Source: Colwellia sp. M166
GTDB taxonomy: Bacteria > Pseudomonadota > Gammaproteobacteria > Enterobacterales > Alteromonadaceae
Direction of reading: 5' to 3'
Assembly: GCF_024585285.1 (NCBI RefSeq)
Contig: NZ_CP040755.1
Span: 3,286,001-3,350,000, forward strand
Length of the DNA stretch: 64,000 nucleotides
Part shown: positions 25,146 to 33,429 of the stretch, in pieces
Layout of the letters: every line of letters begins with the position of its first letter
Numbering within the stretch: the stretch's first letter is position 1
The notes under the pieces: model-generated
The model's input: the letters and a program-made list of their open reading frames with translations, nothing else
Database searches by the model: none
What the model was told of the DNA's origin: nothing
Made by a program: the position numbers and the translations under genes

Positions 25146-25532
25146 TTGCTTGTGTCTTTTAATTTTCCTAAAACATTAATGGTATTACTGCTATGTTTGA
25201 CTTTTGTTGGTCAAGCGGTAGCGGCTGCTGTTATGCCTTATCATATGATGAGCATGTCAGGAAATAGCGCGCAATTACCAGACGAAATCATGATGGACCA
25301 TAGTAAGCATAATATGGCTGAAAGCTTTTCTGGAGACTCAGACGACTCTTCAGAAGATTGTTGTGTTAAAACCTGCAGCTGCTTTACGGGTGGCTGCTCA
25401 ACCGTTGCTGTGTTTATGAAGAACATAGGCAGTAGTCCAATTATTGATTTATCTGCTAAAATACTTTCTCATTCTCCTTTGGCTGACAACCAACAATCTA
25501 CATCACTTTACCGCCCTCCAATATTAAGCTAA
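25146..25532 (+). CDS. small secreted Met/His/Cys-rich protein, paralogue of the gene at 41010
   Basis: About 125-128 aa; the start may be the TTG at 25146 or the GTG at 25152, neither with a clear ribosome site. A hydrophobic signal segment (TLMVLLLCLTFVGQAVAA) is followed by metal-ligand clusters: MPYHMMSMSG, MMDHSKHNM, and a Cys group in EDCCVKTCSCFTGGCS. The C-terminus ends SLYRPPILS, the same tail as the 41010 protein, also placed before a CusCBA operon. Probably a periplasmic copper-binding or copper-sensing protein; I do not know a characterised member. Confidence 0.72.
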   Translation: MLVSFNFPKTLMVLLLCLTFVGQAVAAAVMPYHMMSMSGNSAQLPDEIMMDHSKHNMAESFSGDSDDSSEDCCVKTCSCFTGGCSTVAVFMKNIGSSPIIDLSAKILSHSPLADNQQSTSLYRPPILS

Positions 25533-25688
25533 ATACAGCATAATTGTGCCAAAAATTGGCTCATTGATAGAAAATATCTGTATTAGGCTTTTTTGATCTC
25601 TGTGTTTAAAGAAAACTATCTTTAGTGACATCAAAAATAAGCTAATTATTATTAAAAATATTAATTAATATCCCTATTGGAGGGGTTT

Positions 25689-26213
25689 ATGTCTTCAAAT
25701 AAATTTACCTTAAAGTTTGCCGCAATCTTGGCTTTAGTGTTTGTCATTGCCAGTTGCTCAGATAAAACCGTAGCTGCAGATAGTGCTAAAACGCAAAATG
25801 TTCAACCTAAAACCATTCATTTAGAAGTGTACAAAAGTCCCACTTGTGGTTGTTGTGAAAAATGGCTTAATCACATCCATGACAGTGGCTTCGAATCAAA
25901 AATCCATAATTTCCAAGATTTCTCAGTGATTAAAGAAGAGCAAGGTATTGCGCCTCGATATCGCTCTTGTCATACCGCAATTTCAACCGACGGATACACT
26001 TTTGAAGGCCATGTGCCAGCAAAGTTCATCAAACAATTTTTACAAGCACAGCATGCAAGTGATGTTATTGGCTTATCAGTGCCTGCAATGCCGGTAGGTA
26101 CGCCAGGAATGGAAGTTGGTGAAAAGTTTCGTCCTTATCAGATTTTACTATTAAAATCTGATGGCAGCTATGAAGTTTATGCCACTATCCAGTCGTACAA
26201 GGAGCAATTCTAA
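25689..26213 (+). CDS. CopG/DUF411-type copper-resistance lipoprotein
   Basis: 174 aa. GGAGGGG five bases before the ATG at 25689 fixes the start. A lipobox-like VIASC (Cys near residue 23) suggests a lipoprotein. The DUF411 domain has the thioredoxin-like start LEVYKSPTCGCCEKW with the CxCC motif, then YRSCHTAISTDGYTFEGHVP and the LSVPAMPVGTPGME block. In Pseudomonas CopG this fold binds a Cys-bridged copper cluster and cycles Cu(I)/Cu(II). It overlaps the start of the CusC gene by one base, so it belongs to the efflux operon and may exchange copper or adjust its redox state. Confidence 0.88.
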   Translation: MSSNKFTLKFAAILALVFVIASCSDKTVAADSAKTQNVQPKTIHLEVYKSPTCGCCEKWLNHIHDSGFESKIHNFQDFSVIKEEQGIAPRYRSCHTAISTDGYTFEGHVPAKFIKQFLQAQHASDVIGLSVPAMPVGTPGMEVGEKFRPYQILLLKSDGSYEVYATIQSYKEQF

Positions 26214-27667
26214 TGCTTAAAAACAACCACTACAATCAAGTTTTTATTAACGTAGGTTTGGGGGTTTTAATGATGACAAGTTTGACTGCGCTTGCTGAGC
26301 AGTCAGTGCAAAGTGGAGAGATACTCACTTTTAAGCAGGCAATTAAAGTCGCACAACAGCATGATCCATGGTTAAAGGGTAATCGTCATCAACAACAAGC
26401 TATTGAGTCTGCAAGTATTTCTGCTAATACCTTACCAGATCCTAAAATATCGGTTGGTATGGGCAGCTTACCTACAGATAGTTTTGACTTGAACCAAGAG
26501 GGTATGACTCAGCTGAAAATAGGTGTCAGTCAAATGATCCCACGCGGTGATACGTTAAAATTTAAAAGCCAGCAACTGCAGCTTGAAAGTGAAATGTATC
26601 CATATCAACGCTTAGATCGAGCTGCAAAAGTTGCGGTTACGGTCGGTGGTTTATGGTTGGATGCTTACAGGGTTCAGCAAAGTGTTGTTTTAATTGAAAA
26701 AAACAGATCTTTGTTTGAGCAGTTAGCTGATGTCGCTGAAGCAAGTTACTCATCTACTTTAGGTAAAACTCGTCAACAGGATATCGTTAGAGCACAGCTA
26801 GAACTGACTCGCTTAGAAGAACGATTAGATAAACTAGCGCAACAGAAAAATAAATACGACGGCATGCTCTTACAGTGGTTAACACGATTTGCATCAGCAA
26901 ACCATACAGTGGATGACGCTGCTTTGTACTCTGATTTGTCATGGCATGATATTGCACTTAGCCAGCAGTTACCGAGCATTGATTTGCTTAATAGCAATTT
27001 AGTTTATGCTGAAAATTGGCTGAAACCTCAAGACTTAGTGCCTTTCTTTTATCCACATCCCGCAGTTATTGCTGTCGATAAAAAAGTTAACGCGACAAAA
27101 ACGGGTATCAAGCTCGCCAAACAAAAATACAAGCCAGAGTGGGGTGTTAACGCTAGTTATGGTTATCGCGCGGATGATCCTATGGGCCAAAACAGAGCAG
27201 ATTTATTTTCGGTTGGTGTGACATTTGATCTACCGATTTTTACCGAAAATAGGCAAGACCAAGATGTTCGCTCCGCTGTTTCTAAAACCGAAGCGATAAA
27301 AACAGAAAAATTATTACTGCTTAGACAATTACTCGGCGCCTATTCAAGTGCCAAAGGTCGACTACTACGAGTAAAAGAGAGACAAAACTTATACAACACA
27401 AAGTTACTGCCTCAAATACATGATCAAGCGGAAGCTTCGTTAACGGCCTATACCAATGATGATGGTGATTTTGCCGAAGTGGTGCGTGCACGCATTGCCG
27501 TATTGAATGCAGAAATAGATGACTTAACCTTGAATGTCGAAGAACAAAAAATACATTTGGAATTAAATTACCTTTTTATCGGTGGTATTAAGACTGCAAT
27601 GACTGAAAACAATCTGAATGTGACCAATAGCAGCCAATATGCAGCTATGTCGGGAGAGAGAGAATGA
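26213..27667 (+). CDS. cusC: TolC/CusC-family outer-membrane efflux channel
   Basis: 484 aa. A signal peptide (residues about 1-27, ending TALAEQ) is followed by the paired outer-membrane-efflux repeats: TFKQAIKVAQQHDPWLKG, NTLPDPKISVGMGSLP and the second repeat near QKYKPEWGVNASYGYR. Long helical hairpins lie between them. It should form the trimeric outer-membrane exit of the CusCBA pump. Its start overlaps the CopG stop (TAATG) and its stop overlaps the cusB start (ATGA), so the genes are translationally coupled. A paralogue lies at 43344. Confidence 0.9.
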   Translation: MLKNNHYNQVFINVGLGVLMMTSLTALAEQSVQSGEILTFKQAIKVAQQHDPWLKGNRHQQQAIESASISANTLPDPKISVGMGSLPTDSFDLNQEGMTQLKIGVSQMIPRGDTLKFKSQQLQLESEMYPYQRLDRAAKVAVTVGGLWLDAYRVQQSVVLIEKNRSLFEQLADVAEASYSSTLGKTRQQDIVRAQLELTRLEERLDKLAQQKNKYDGMLLQWLTRFASANHTVDDAALYSDLSWHDIALSQQLPSIDLLNSNLVYAENWLKPQDLVPFFYPHPAVIAVDKKVNATKTGIKLAKQKYKPEWGVNASYGYRADDPMGQNRADLFSVGVTFDLPIFTENRQDQDVRSAVSKTEAIKTEKLLLLRQLLGAYSSAKGRLLRVKERQNLYNTKLLPQIHDQAEASLTAYTNDDGDFAEVVRARIAVLNAEIDDLTLNVEEQKIHLELNYLFIGGIKTAMTENNLNVTNSSQYAAMSGERE

Positions 27668-29514
27668 GCAGCACTACATTAGGAAAAAACATTAAACCAA
27701 TTGTTATGGGTATGATCATTGGCGGTATTATCACCGTTGGCGCCTATGCAGTATTAGCGCCAGTTGGCAGTGGCCAGAGCACAAGTGCGGCATCAGCAGA
27801 AAAAAAACCATTGTATTGGGTTGCACCTATGGATGCTAATTACCGCCGCGACAAGCCTGGTAAGTCGCCAATGGGCATGGATTTGGTGGCAGTATATGAC
27901 GATGGTGGCAAAGGTCCTGATGAAGGTGTTGGCACCATCCGAATTTCCTCTGATGTCATTAATAATTTGGGGGTTCGTACAGCAACAGTTGGTTATAAAT
28001 CATTACACACTGAAATCAATACGGTTGGTTACGTTGCTTACAATCAGGACAAATTAGTCCATATCCATCCGCGAGTGCAAGGCTGGATCGAAAAACTTCA
28101 TGTTAAAGCCATAGGTGATCCAGTCACAAAGGGCCAAGCGTTATACGAGATATACTCACCCGAGTTAGTTAATGCGCAAGAAGAGCTATTGTTGGCGTTA
28201 GATCGTAAAAATAGTCGATTGATTAGCGCAGCGAAAAATCGTTTAGCGGCTTTACAATTACCTAAACAAGCGATTGCTAAGCTGCAAAAAACTAAAAAAG
28301 TTCAACAGCGCATTACCTTTTATGCACCACAAAACGGTGTGGTTGAGAATTTAAAAATCCGTGAAGGCTTTTTTGTTAAACCAGGTTCAACATTATTGTC
28401 TATTGGTGACTTATCTGAAGTTTGGGTTGATGCCGAGGTTTTTGAACGACAAGCAGATCAAGTGAAAATGGGCACGCCAGTGACCATGACACTGGATTAT
28501 CTGCCAGGTAAAACTTGGACAGGTCAAGTTGACTATATCTATCCTACTCTTGATGCGAAAACCCGTACGGTGAAAGTTCGTTTACGTTTTAATAACGATA
28601 ATGAGGTTTTTAAACCTAATATGTTCGCGCAAATTGCTATTCATACTACCGGTGATGAACGTGCACTGCTTATCCCTAAAGAAGCACTGATTAGAACCGG
28701 CAATCAAGATAGAGTTGTGCTCGCGTTAGGTGAGGGCAGTTTTAAGTCGGTAGCTGTTAGCGTAGGGCGTTATGACAGTGAAAGTGTTGAGATACTTGCC
28801 GGTATTAGCGAGGGAGAAAAAATCGTTACTTCAGCGCAGTTCTTACTTGATTCTGAATCAAGTAAATCATCGGACTTCAAGCGCATGAATCATGATGACT
28901 CAAGCTTAGATGAGAGCACGCCTGCTTCAGTTTGGGTGTCAGCAAAAGTACAAAGCTTGATGGCTGATCATAAAATGTTAACTTTAGCGCATGAAGCTAT
29001 CCCTGAGTGGGATTGGCCTGAAATGACTATGGATTTTATTGCTACCGACGCGGTTGATTTTGCACAACTTAACGAAGGTCTTAGTTTACATGTTGAAGTG
29101 ACAAAAACAGCTGCTGGCGACTACCAAATAAGTAATATTCATGTTCCTGATGCACCTGCTAATGATGCCGATGTGATGACAGACATGCAAATGTCTAAAA
29201 ACAGCGAGCAAAATTCAGACATGTCTTCGGCGACCGTCACCGGTACCATCAACTCATTAATGGTTGAGCACGGTATGATCAATATCAGTCGCTCTGCTAT
29301 TGAAAAATGGAATAGAGCAGCAGCAACCGTTGATTTTATCACTGATGATGGCGTTAGTTTGGCAGGACTAAGTCAAGGTATGTTGGTTAAATTCAGTTTT
29401 GAAATTCGTGATGGCAACTTTGTTATTGTTGAAATCTCTCCTATAACCGATGGTGAAACATCAGCCGTAACTTCGAGTATTGAAGCGCCTGCTGTTGATC
29501 ACTCAAACCACTAA
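27664..29514 (+). CDS. cusB: CusB-type adaptor with heavy-metal-binding domain and two C-terminal CusF-like domains
   Basis: 616 aa, longer than the usual 400-450. An N-terminal membrane anchor (9-31) is followed by a heavy-metal-binding segment YWVAPMDANYRRDKPGKSP plus MGMDLVAVY (about 48-75), then the barrel-sandwich/beta-barrel adaptor core. From residue 420 a CusF-like domain carries His in LMADHK and WPEMTM (about 451-456), the Cu(I)/Ag(I) ligands. A second CusF-like domain (about 522-590) keeps VEHGM but reads WNRAAATV where the Met ligands should be. The adaptor links CusA and CusC and passes Cu(I). The tethered CusF units replace the separate chaperone CusF, of which no gene is seen. 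Confidence 0.9.
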   Translation: MSSTTLGKNIKPIVMGMIIGGIITVGAYAVLAPVGSGQSTSAASAEKKPLYWVAPMDANYRRDKPGKSPMGMDLVAVYDDGGKGPDEGVGTIRISSDVINNLGVRTATVGYKSLHTEINTVGYVAYNQDKLVHIHPRVQGWIEKLHVKAIGDPVTKGQALYEIYSPELVNAQEELLLALDRKNSRLISAAKNRLAALQLPKQAIAKLQKTKKVQQRITFYAPQNGVVENLKIREGFFVKPGSTLLSIGDLSEVWVDAEVFERQADQVKMGTPVTMTLDYLPGKTWTGQVDYIYPTLDAKTRTVKVRLRFNNDNEVFKPNMFAQIAIHTTGDERALLIPKEALIRTGNQDRVVLALGEGSFKSVAVSVGRYDSESVEILAGISEGEKIVTSAQFLLDSESSKSSDFKRMNHDDSSLDESTPASVWVSAKVQSLMADHKMLTLAHEAIPEWDWPEMTMDFIATDAVDFAQLNEGLSLHVEVTKTAAGDYQISNIHVPDAPANDADVMTDMQMSKNSEQNSDMSSATVTGTINSLMVEHGMINISRSAIEKWNRAAATVDFITDDGVSLAGLSQGMLVKFSFEIRDGNFVIVEISPITDGETSAVTSSIEAPAVDHSNH

Positions 29515-29532
29515 TAAAGGAGTTAAACACTT

Positions 29533-32500
29533 ATGATTGCTTCTATTATTCGTTGGTCAGTTGGTAACCGTTTTTTCGTCTTACTGGCAACATTTTTACT
29601 GGTCGGTGCTGGCTTGTACTCGATCAGTAAAACCCCTATTGATGCTTTACCTGACTTGTCTGATGTACAGGTAATAATAAAAACCAGCTACCCAGGACAA
29701 GCACCACAGGTGGTTGAAGATCAAGTCACTTATCCAATGACAACAGCGATGCTGTCTGTACCTGGAGCGGTTACTGTGCGGGGATATTCTTTTTTCGGTG
29801 ACTCGTACGTCTATGTCATTTTTGATGAAGATACCGATCTTTATTGGGCGCGCTCACGGGTCTTGGAATATTTAAGCCAAGTTGCCCCTAGTTTACCTGC
29901 TGATGCCAGACCACAATTAGGTCCTGATGCCACAGGGGTGGGCTGGGTATATTTGTATGCTTTGGTTGATAAAACTGGGCAGCACGACTTAAGTCAATTA
30001 CGTAGCATTCAAGATTGGTTTCTAAAGTTTGAGTTGCAAACCGTGCCTGGTGTTTCAGAAGTTACCGCGCTTGGTGGTATGGTGAAACAATACCAAGTCA
30101 GAGTTAATCCGGATAAATTACGTGCCTTTGGTATACCGCTGTCGTTGATTCAAACGGCAATTAAACAAGGTAACCAAGAAATAGGCGCATCTGTTGTTGA
30201 AATGGCAGAAGCGGAATATATGGTGCGAGCGACCGGCTATATAAAAAGTGTTGGAGATCTAGAAAATATTCCATTGGGTGTTAATCAAAATGGCACACCA
30301 TTGTTGTTAAAAGATGTTGCTGACATTGGCACGGGTCCACAAATGCGTCGCGGTATTGCTGAGCTTAATGGTGAAGGTGAAACCGTGGGCGGTATTGTGG
30401 TGATGCGTTTTGGTGAAAACGCTCAACAAGTGATTGATGGTGTAAAAGCAAAGCTTGAACAACTGAAGAAAGGCCTGCCAGATGGTGTTGAAGTCGTGCC
30501 GGTTTATGACCGTTCAGCACTGATTGAGCGAGCGGTAAATAACTTAGCCTTTAAGCTGTTAGAAGAGTTTGGCGTTGTGGCTCTGGTTTGTATTGTTTTC
30601 CTTTTCCATGTTCGTTCGTCACTGGTCGCTATTGTCAGCTTACCTGTTGGTATTTTTACGGCTTTTATCATTATGCATATGCAAGGCTTAAATGCCAATA
30701 TCATGTCATTGGGGGGTATTGCTATAGCCATTGGTGCGATGATTGATGGTGCTATCGTAATGATAGAGAATATGCATAAGCATATGGAAAGGACGCCACT
30801 AACCAAGGAGAATCGCTGGAAAATAGTGACTGAATCCGCTAGTGAAGTTGGTCCTGCGTTATTTTTTAGTTTATTGATCATTACGGTTAGTTTTATTCCG
30901 GTCTTTACCCTAGAGGCGCAAGAAGGACGTATGTTTGCGCCACTGGCATTTACCAAAACTTATGCCATGGCGGCTTCTGCAGCACTCGCGATCACCTTAG
31001 TGCCAGTGTTAATGGGTTACTTTATTCGAGGTAAAGTATTGCCAGAGCATAAAAATCCGGTCAATCGTTTTTTAACTTTTATCTATATGCCGGCGTTGAA
31101 AACGGTATTGAGATTTCCAAAAATAACCTTAGTAGCAGCATTAGCTGTGCTTGCGGTTGGTATTTATCCACTTGATAAAATTGGCAGCGAGTTTATCCCA
31201 CCGCTCGATGAAGGCGACTTAATGTATATGCCAACGACTTATCCTGGCATTTCTATTGGTCAGGCACGGCAGTTACTGCAACAAACGGATAAACTCATCA
31301 AAACAGTGCCAGAGGTTAAAACGGTGTTTGGTAAGGTTGGTCGGGCAGAAACAGCGACAGATCCTGCGCCACTGACTATGATAGAAACTTTTATTCAGTT
31401 AAAACCTCATGATCAATGGCGTGAAGGTGTTACCACCGAAAGTTTGAAAAAAGAGTTAGATGCGTTAGTCAAATTGCCAGGAGTAACCAACGCTTGGGTG
31501 ATGCCGATTAAAACCCGTATCGATATGCTAGCAACCGGCATTAAAACCCCCGTAGGTATTAAAATTGCGGGTCCAAAGCTGGACGTAATTCAAGATATTG
31601 GTAAACAAATTGAAGAAATTTTAGCTGATGTGCCCGGCACCGCTTCGGTGTATTCAGAGCGTGTTGCAGGTGGACGTTATGTTAAAGTTGATATTCAACG
31701 TGCTAAGGCCGCTCGTTTTGGTTTAAATATTGCGGATATTCAACAAGTTGTTGCTACGGCAATTGGCGGTATGAATGTTACACAAACCGTGGAAGGGTTA
31801 GAGCGTTATCCTGTCAACTTACGTTATCCGCAAGATTATCGTGATTCACCCGAGCAGCTAGCATTATTGCCTATTGTCACGCCTAGTGGTCAACGTATTT
31901 CATTAGGTGATGTAGCTAATGTCTTTGTTGAAGATGGCCCTCCGGGTATAAAGTCTGAGAATGCCCGTTTAAATGGTTGGGCGTATGTCGATATTGACGG
32001 TGTAGATGTTGGTACATACGTTGTAGATGCACAGCAGGTTGTTGCTGATAAACTTATACTGCCAGCAGGCTATTCTATCGTTTGGGCAGGACAATATGAG
32101 TATATGGAACGTGCTAAAGCCAAGTTAGCTTATGTGGTACCGTTAACTCTATTTATCATTATCATTCTCCTGTACTTAAATTTTAGAAACGTTGTTGAAG
32201 TAGCCATGATCATGGGCACGTTACCGCTTGCGATGGTAGGTAGCATCTGGTTAATGTATCTAGAAGGTTATAATTTCTCAGTGGCAGTTGGTGTCGGTTT
32301 TATCGCGTTAGCGGGGGTTGCGGTTGAGATAGGCGTTATTATGCTTGTCTATCTAAATCAAGCTTACCAAGCAATGCTTAGTGACCATCAAGCAAAGGGT
32401 ATTGCTACGACAAAAGCCGATGTGCTTGAGGCGGTAATACATGGTGCTGGTATGCGTGTTCGACCGGTAATGATGACAGCAGCGGCTATCATTGTTGGTC

Positions 32501-33429
32501 TGTTGCCTATTTTATATGGTACAGGAACTGGCTCAGAGGTGATGAGTCGAATTGCCGCGCCTATGGTTGGCGGTATGTTAAGTGCAGTTATTTTGACACT
32601 TCTTATCTTACCGGTACTCTTTTATTTATGGCGTTCAAACTCATTACCTAAAAAGAAAATTATAAAAAAAAAACCGATTAATGTATTGAAAACCAGCAGG
32701 AAATATCATAAGTGGTTAATGCTGTTTATTGGTGCACAATTTGTTATTTGGTCAGTTACTGGTGCTTATATGGTCTTTTTTAATATTGACTATATTCATG
32801 GCGACACTTTAGTGATTAATCATCAAAACAAAATTGATCCAAATAATATTAATTTCACCTTGAAATCACTACAGCAACAATACCCTGATGCGGATAAAGT
32901 TCGTGTAGGCATGTTTATAAATAAAGAGGTGTATAGGTTTTCAGTAGACAAGGTTAAGTACTTGGTTGATGCCAATAATGGTCAGCTACTGTCACCGTTA
33001 AGTGAAACATCAGGTATTGAAGCGGCCAAGTATATATATAGTGGCCAAGGTGATATCAGCAATGTCGAGTTTATCGAGGACAGTCCACCTTTTGAATTAA
33101 GTCGACGGATGCACGATGCTTTACCTGCCTGGAGAGTCAATTTTGATGATTTGGGCAGTCCATCGCTTTATATTTCTGCGCGGAGTGGCGAGTTACTAGC
33201 AAAACGTCATGATTTCTGGCGCCTATTTGATTGGATGTTTCGTTTTCATGTTATGGACTATGAAGAAAGCGACATAGCAAACTCATTGCTTTTTTGGTTT
33301 ACTTTCTTAGGAATTATTGCCGCGATTAGTGGGCTATTTCTTACTTATTTTAGAGTGTTCAAATCGGACAAAACAACGACAGCAATAGATAAAGCAACAA
33401 CCGAGGAGCAACCTAATGCCTTTAATTAG
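29533..33429 (+). CDS. cusA: CusA-type Cu(I)/Ag(I) RND pump fused to a PepSY membrane domain
   Basis: 1298 aa. Residues 1-1040 are a full heavy-metal RND pump: PDLSDVQVII, the proton-relay IDGAIVMIEN, and the Met positions in MYMPTTYP, LTMIETF and RIDMLATGIK that form the Cu(I) site of E. coli CusA (1047 aa). After residue about 1043 a Lys-rich joint (KKKIIKKK) leads into a PepSY-associated membrane domain: YHKWLMLFIGAQFVIWSVTG, FELSRRMHDALPAWRV, LFDWMFRFHVMDY and a last helix, the pattern of heme-type reductase membrane units. AAGGAG precedes the start. The next reductase gene overlaps its end by 14 bp. Either a true fusion or two products separated by slippage at the ten-A run (32664-32673). 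Confidence 0.87.
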   Translation: MIASIIRWSVGNRFFVLLATFLLVGAGLYSISKTPIDALPDLSDVQVIIKTSYPGQAPQVVEDQVTYPMTTAMLSVPGAVTVRGYSFFGDSYVYVIFDEDTDLYWARSRVLEYLSQVAPSLPADARPQLGPDATGVGWVYLYALVDKTGQHDLSQLRSIQDWFLKFELQTVPGVSEVTALGGMVKQYQVRVNPDKLRAFGIPLSLIQTAIKQGNQEIGASVVEMAEAEYMVRATGYIKSVGDLENIPLGVNQNGTPLLLKDVADIGTGPQMRRGIAELNGEGETVGGIVVMRFGENAQQVIDGVKAKLEQLKKGLPDGVEVVPVYDRSALIERAVNNLAFKLLEEFGVVALVCIVFLFHVRSSLVAIVSLPVGIFTAFIIMHMQGLNANIMSLGGIAIAIGAMIDGAIVMIENMHKHMERTPLTKENRWKIVTESASEVGPALFFSLLIITVSFIPVFTLEAQEGRMFAPLAFTKTYAMAASAALAITLVPVLMGYFIRGKVLPEHKNPVNRFLTFIYMPALKTVLRFPKITLVAALAVLAVGIYPLDKIGSEFIPPLDEGDLMYMPTTYPGISIGQARQLLQQTDKLIKTVPEVKTVFGKVGRAETATDPAPLTMIETFIQLKPHDQWREGVTTESLKKELDALVKLPGVTNAWVMPIKTRIDMLATGIKTPVGIKIAGPKLDVIQDIGKQIEEILADVPGTASVYSERVAGGRYVKVDIQRAKAARFGLNIADIQQVVATAIGGMNVTQTVEGLERYPVNLRYPQDYRDSPEQLALLPIVTPSGQRISLGDVANVFVEDGPPGIKSENARLNGWAYVDIDGVDVGTYVVDAQQVVADKLILPAGYSIVWAGQYEYMERAKAKLAYVVPLTLFIIIILLYLNFRNVVEVAMIMGTLPLAMVGSIWLMYLEGYNFSVAVGVGFIALAGVAVEIGVIMLVYLNQAYQAMLSDHQAKGIATTKADVLEAVIHGAGMRVRPVMMTAAAIIVGLLPILYGTGTGSEVMSRIAAPMVGGMLSAVILTLLILPVLFYLWRSNSLPKKKIIKKKPINVLKTSRKYHKWLMLFIGAQFVIWSVTGAYMVFFNIDYIHGDTLVINHQNKIDPNNINFTLKSLQQQYPDADKVRVGMFINKEVYRFSVDKVKYLVDANNGQLLSPLSETSGIEAAKYIYSGQGDISNVEFIEDSPPFELSRRMHDALPAWRVNFDDLGSPSLYISARSGELLAKRHDFWRLFDWMFRFHVMDYEESDIANSLLFWFTFLGIIAAISGLFLTYFRVFKSDKTTTAIDKATTEEQPNAFN
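32664..32673 (+). other. ten-A run at the CusA/PepSY joint (possible slippage site or assembly-sensitive homopolymer)
   Basis: Ten consecutive A lie at codons about 1044-1047, in the frame ATA-AAA-AAA-AAA. One extra A leads to the stop TAA at 32679-32681; one A fewer leads to TGA at 32687-32689. Both give a pump of about 1046-1052 residues, the usual CusA length. Slippage at such runs is known in AT-rich bacteria; no flanking stimulator is evident. Confidence 0.55.

Noticed and set aside
25548..25560. GCCAA-AAA-TTGGC palindrome after the first small protein
   Set aside because: Too short a stem and no T run, so not called a terminator.
32686..33429. a separate PepSY gene starting at the TTG at 32686
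   Set aside because: No ribosome site and the frame is continuous with cusA; kept only as an alternative if the A run is misread.
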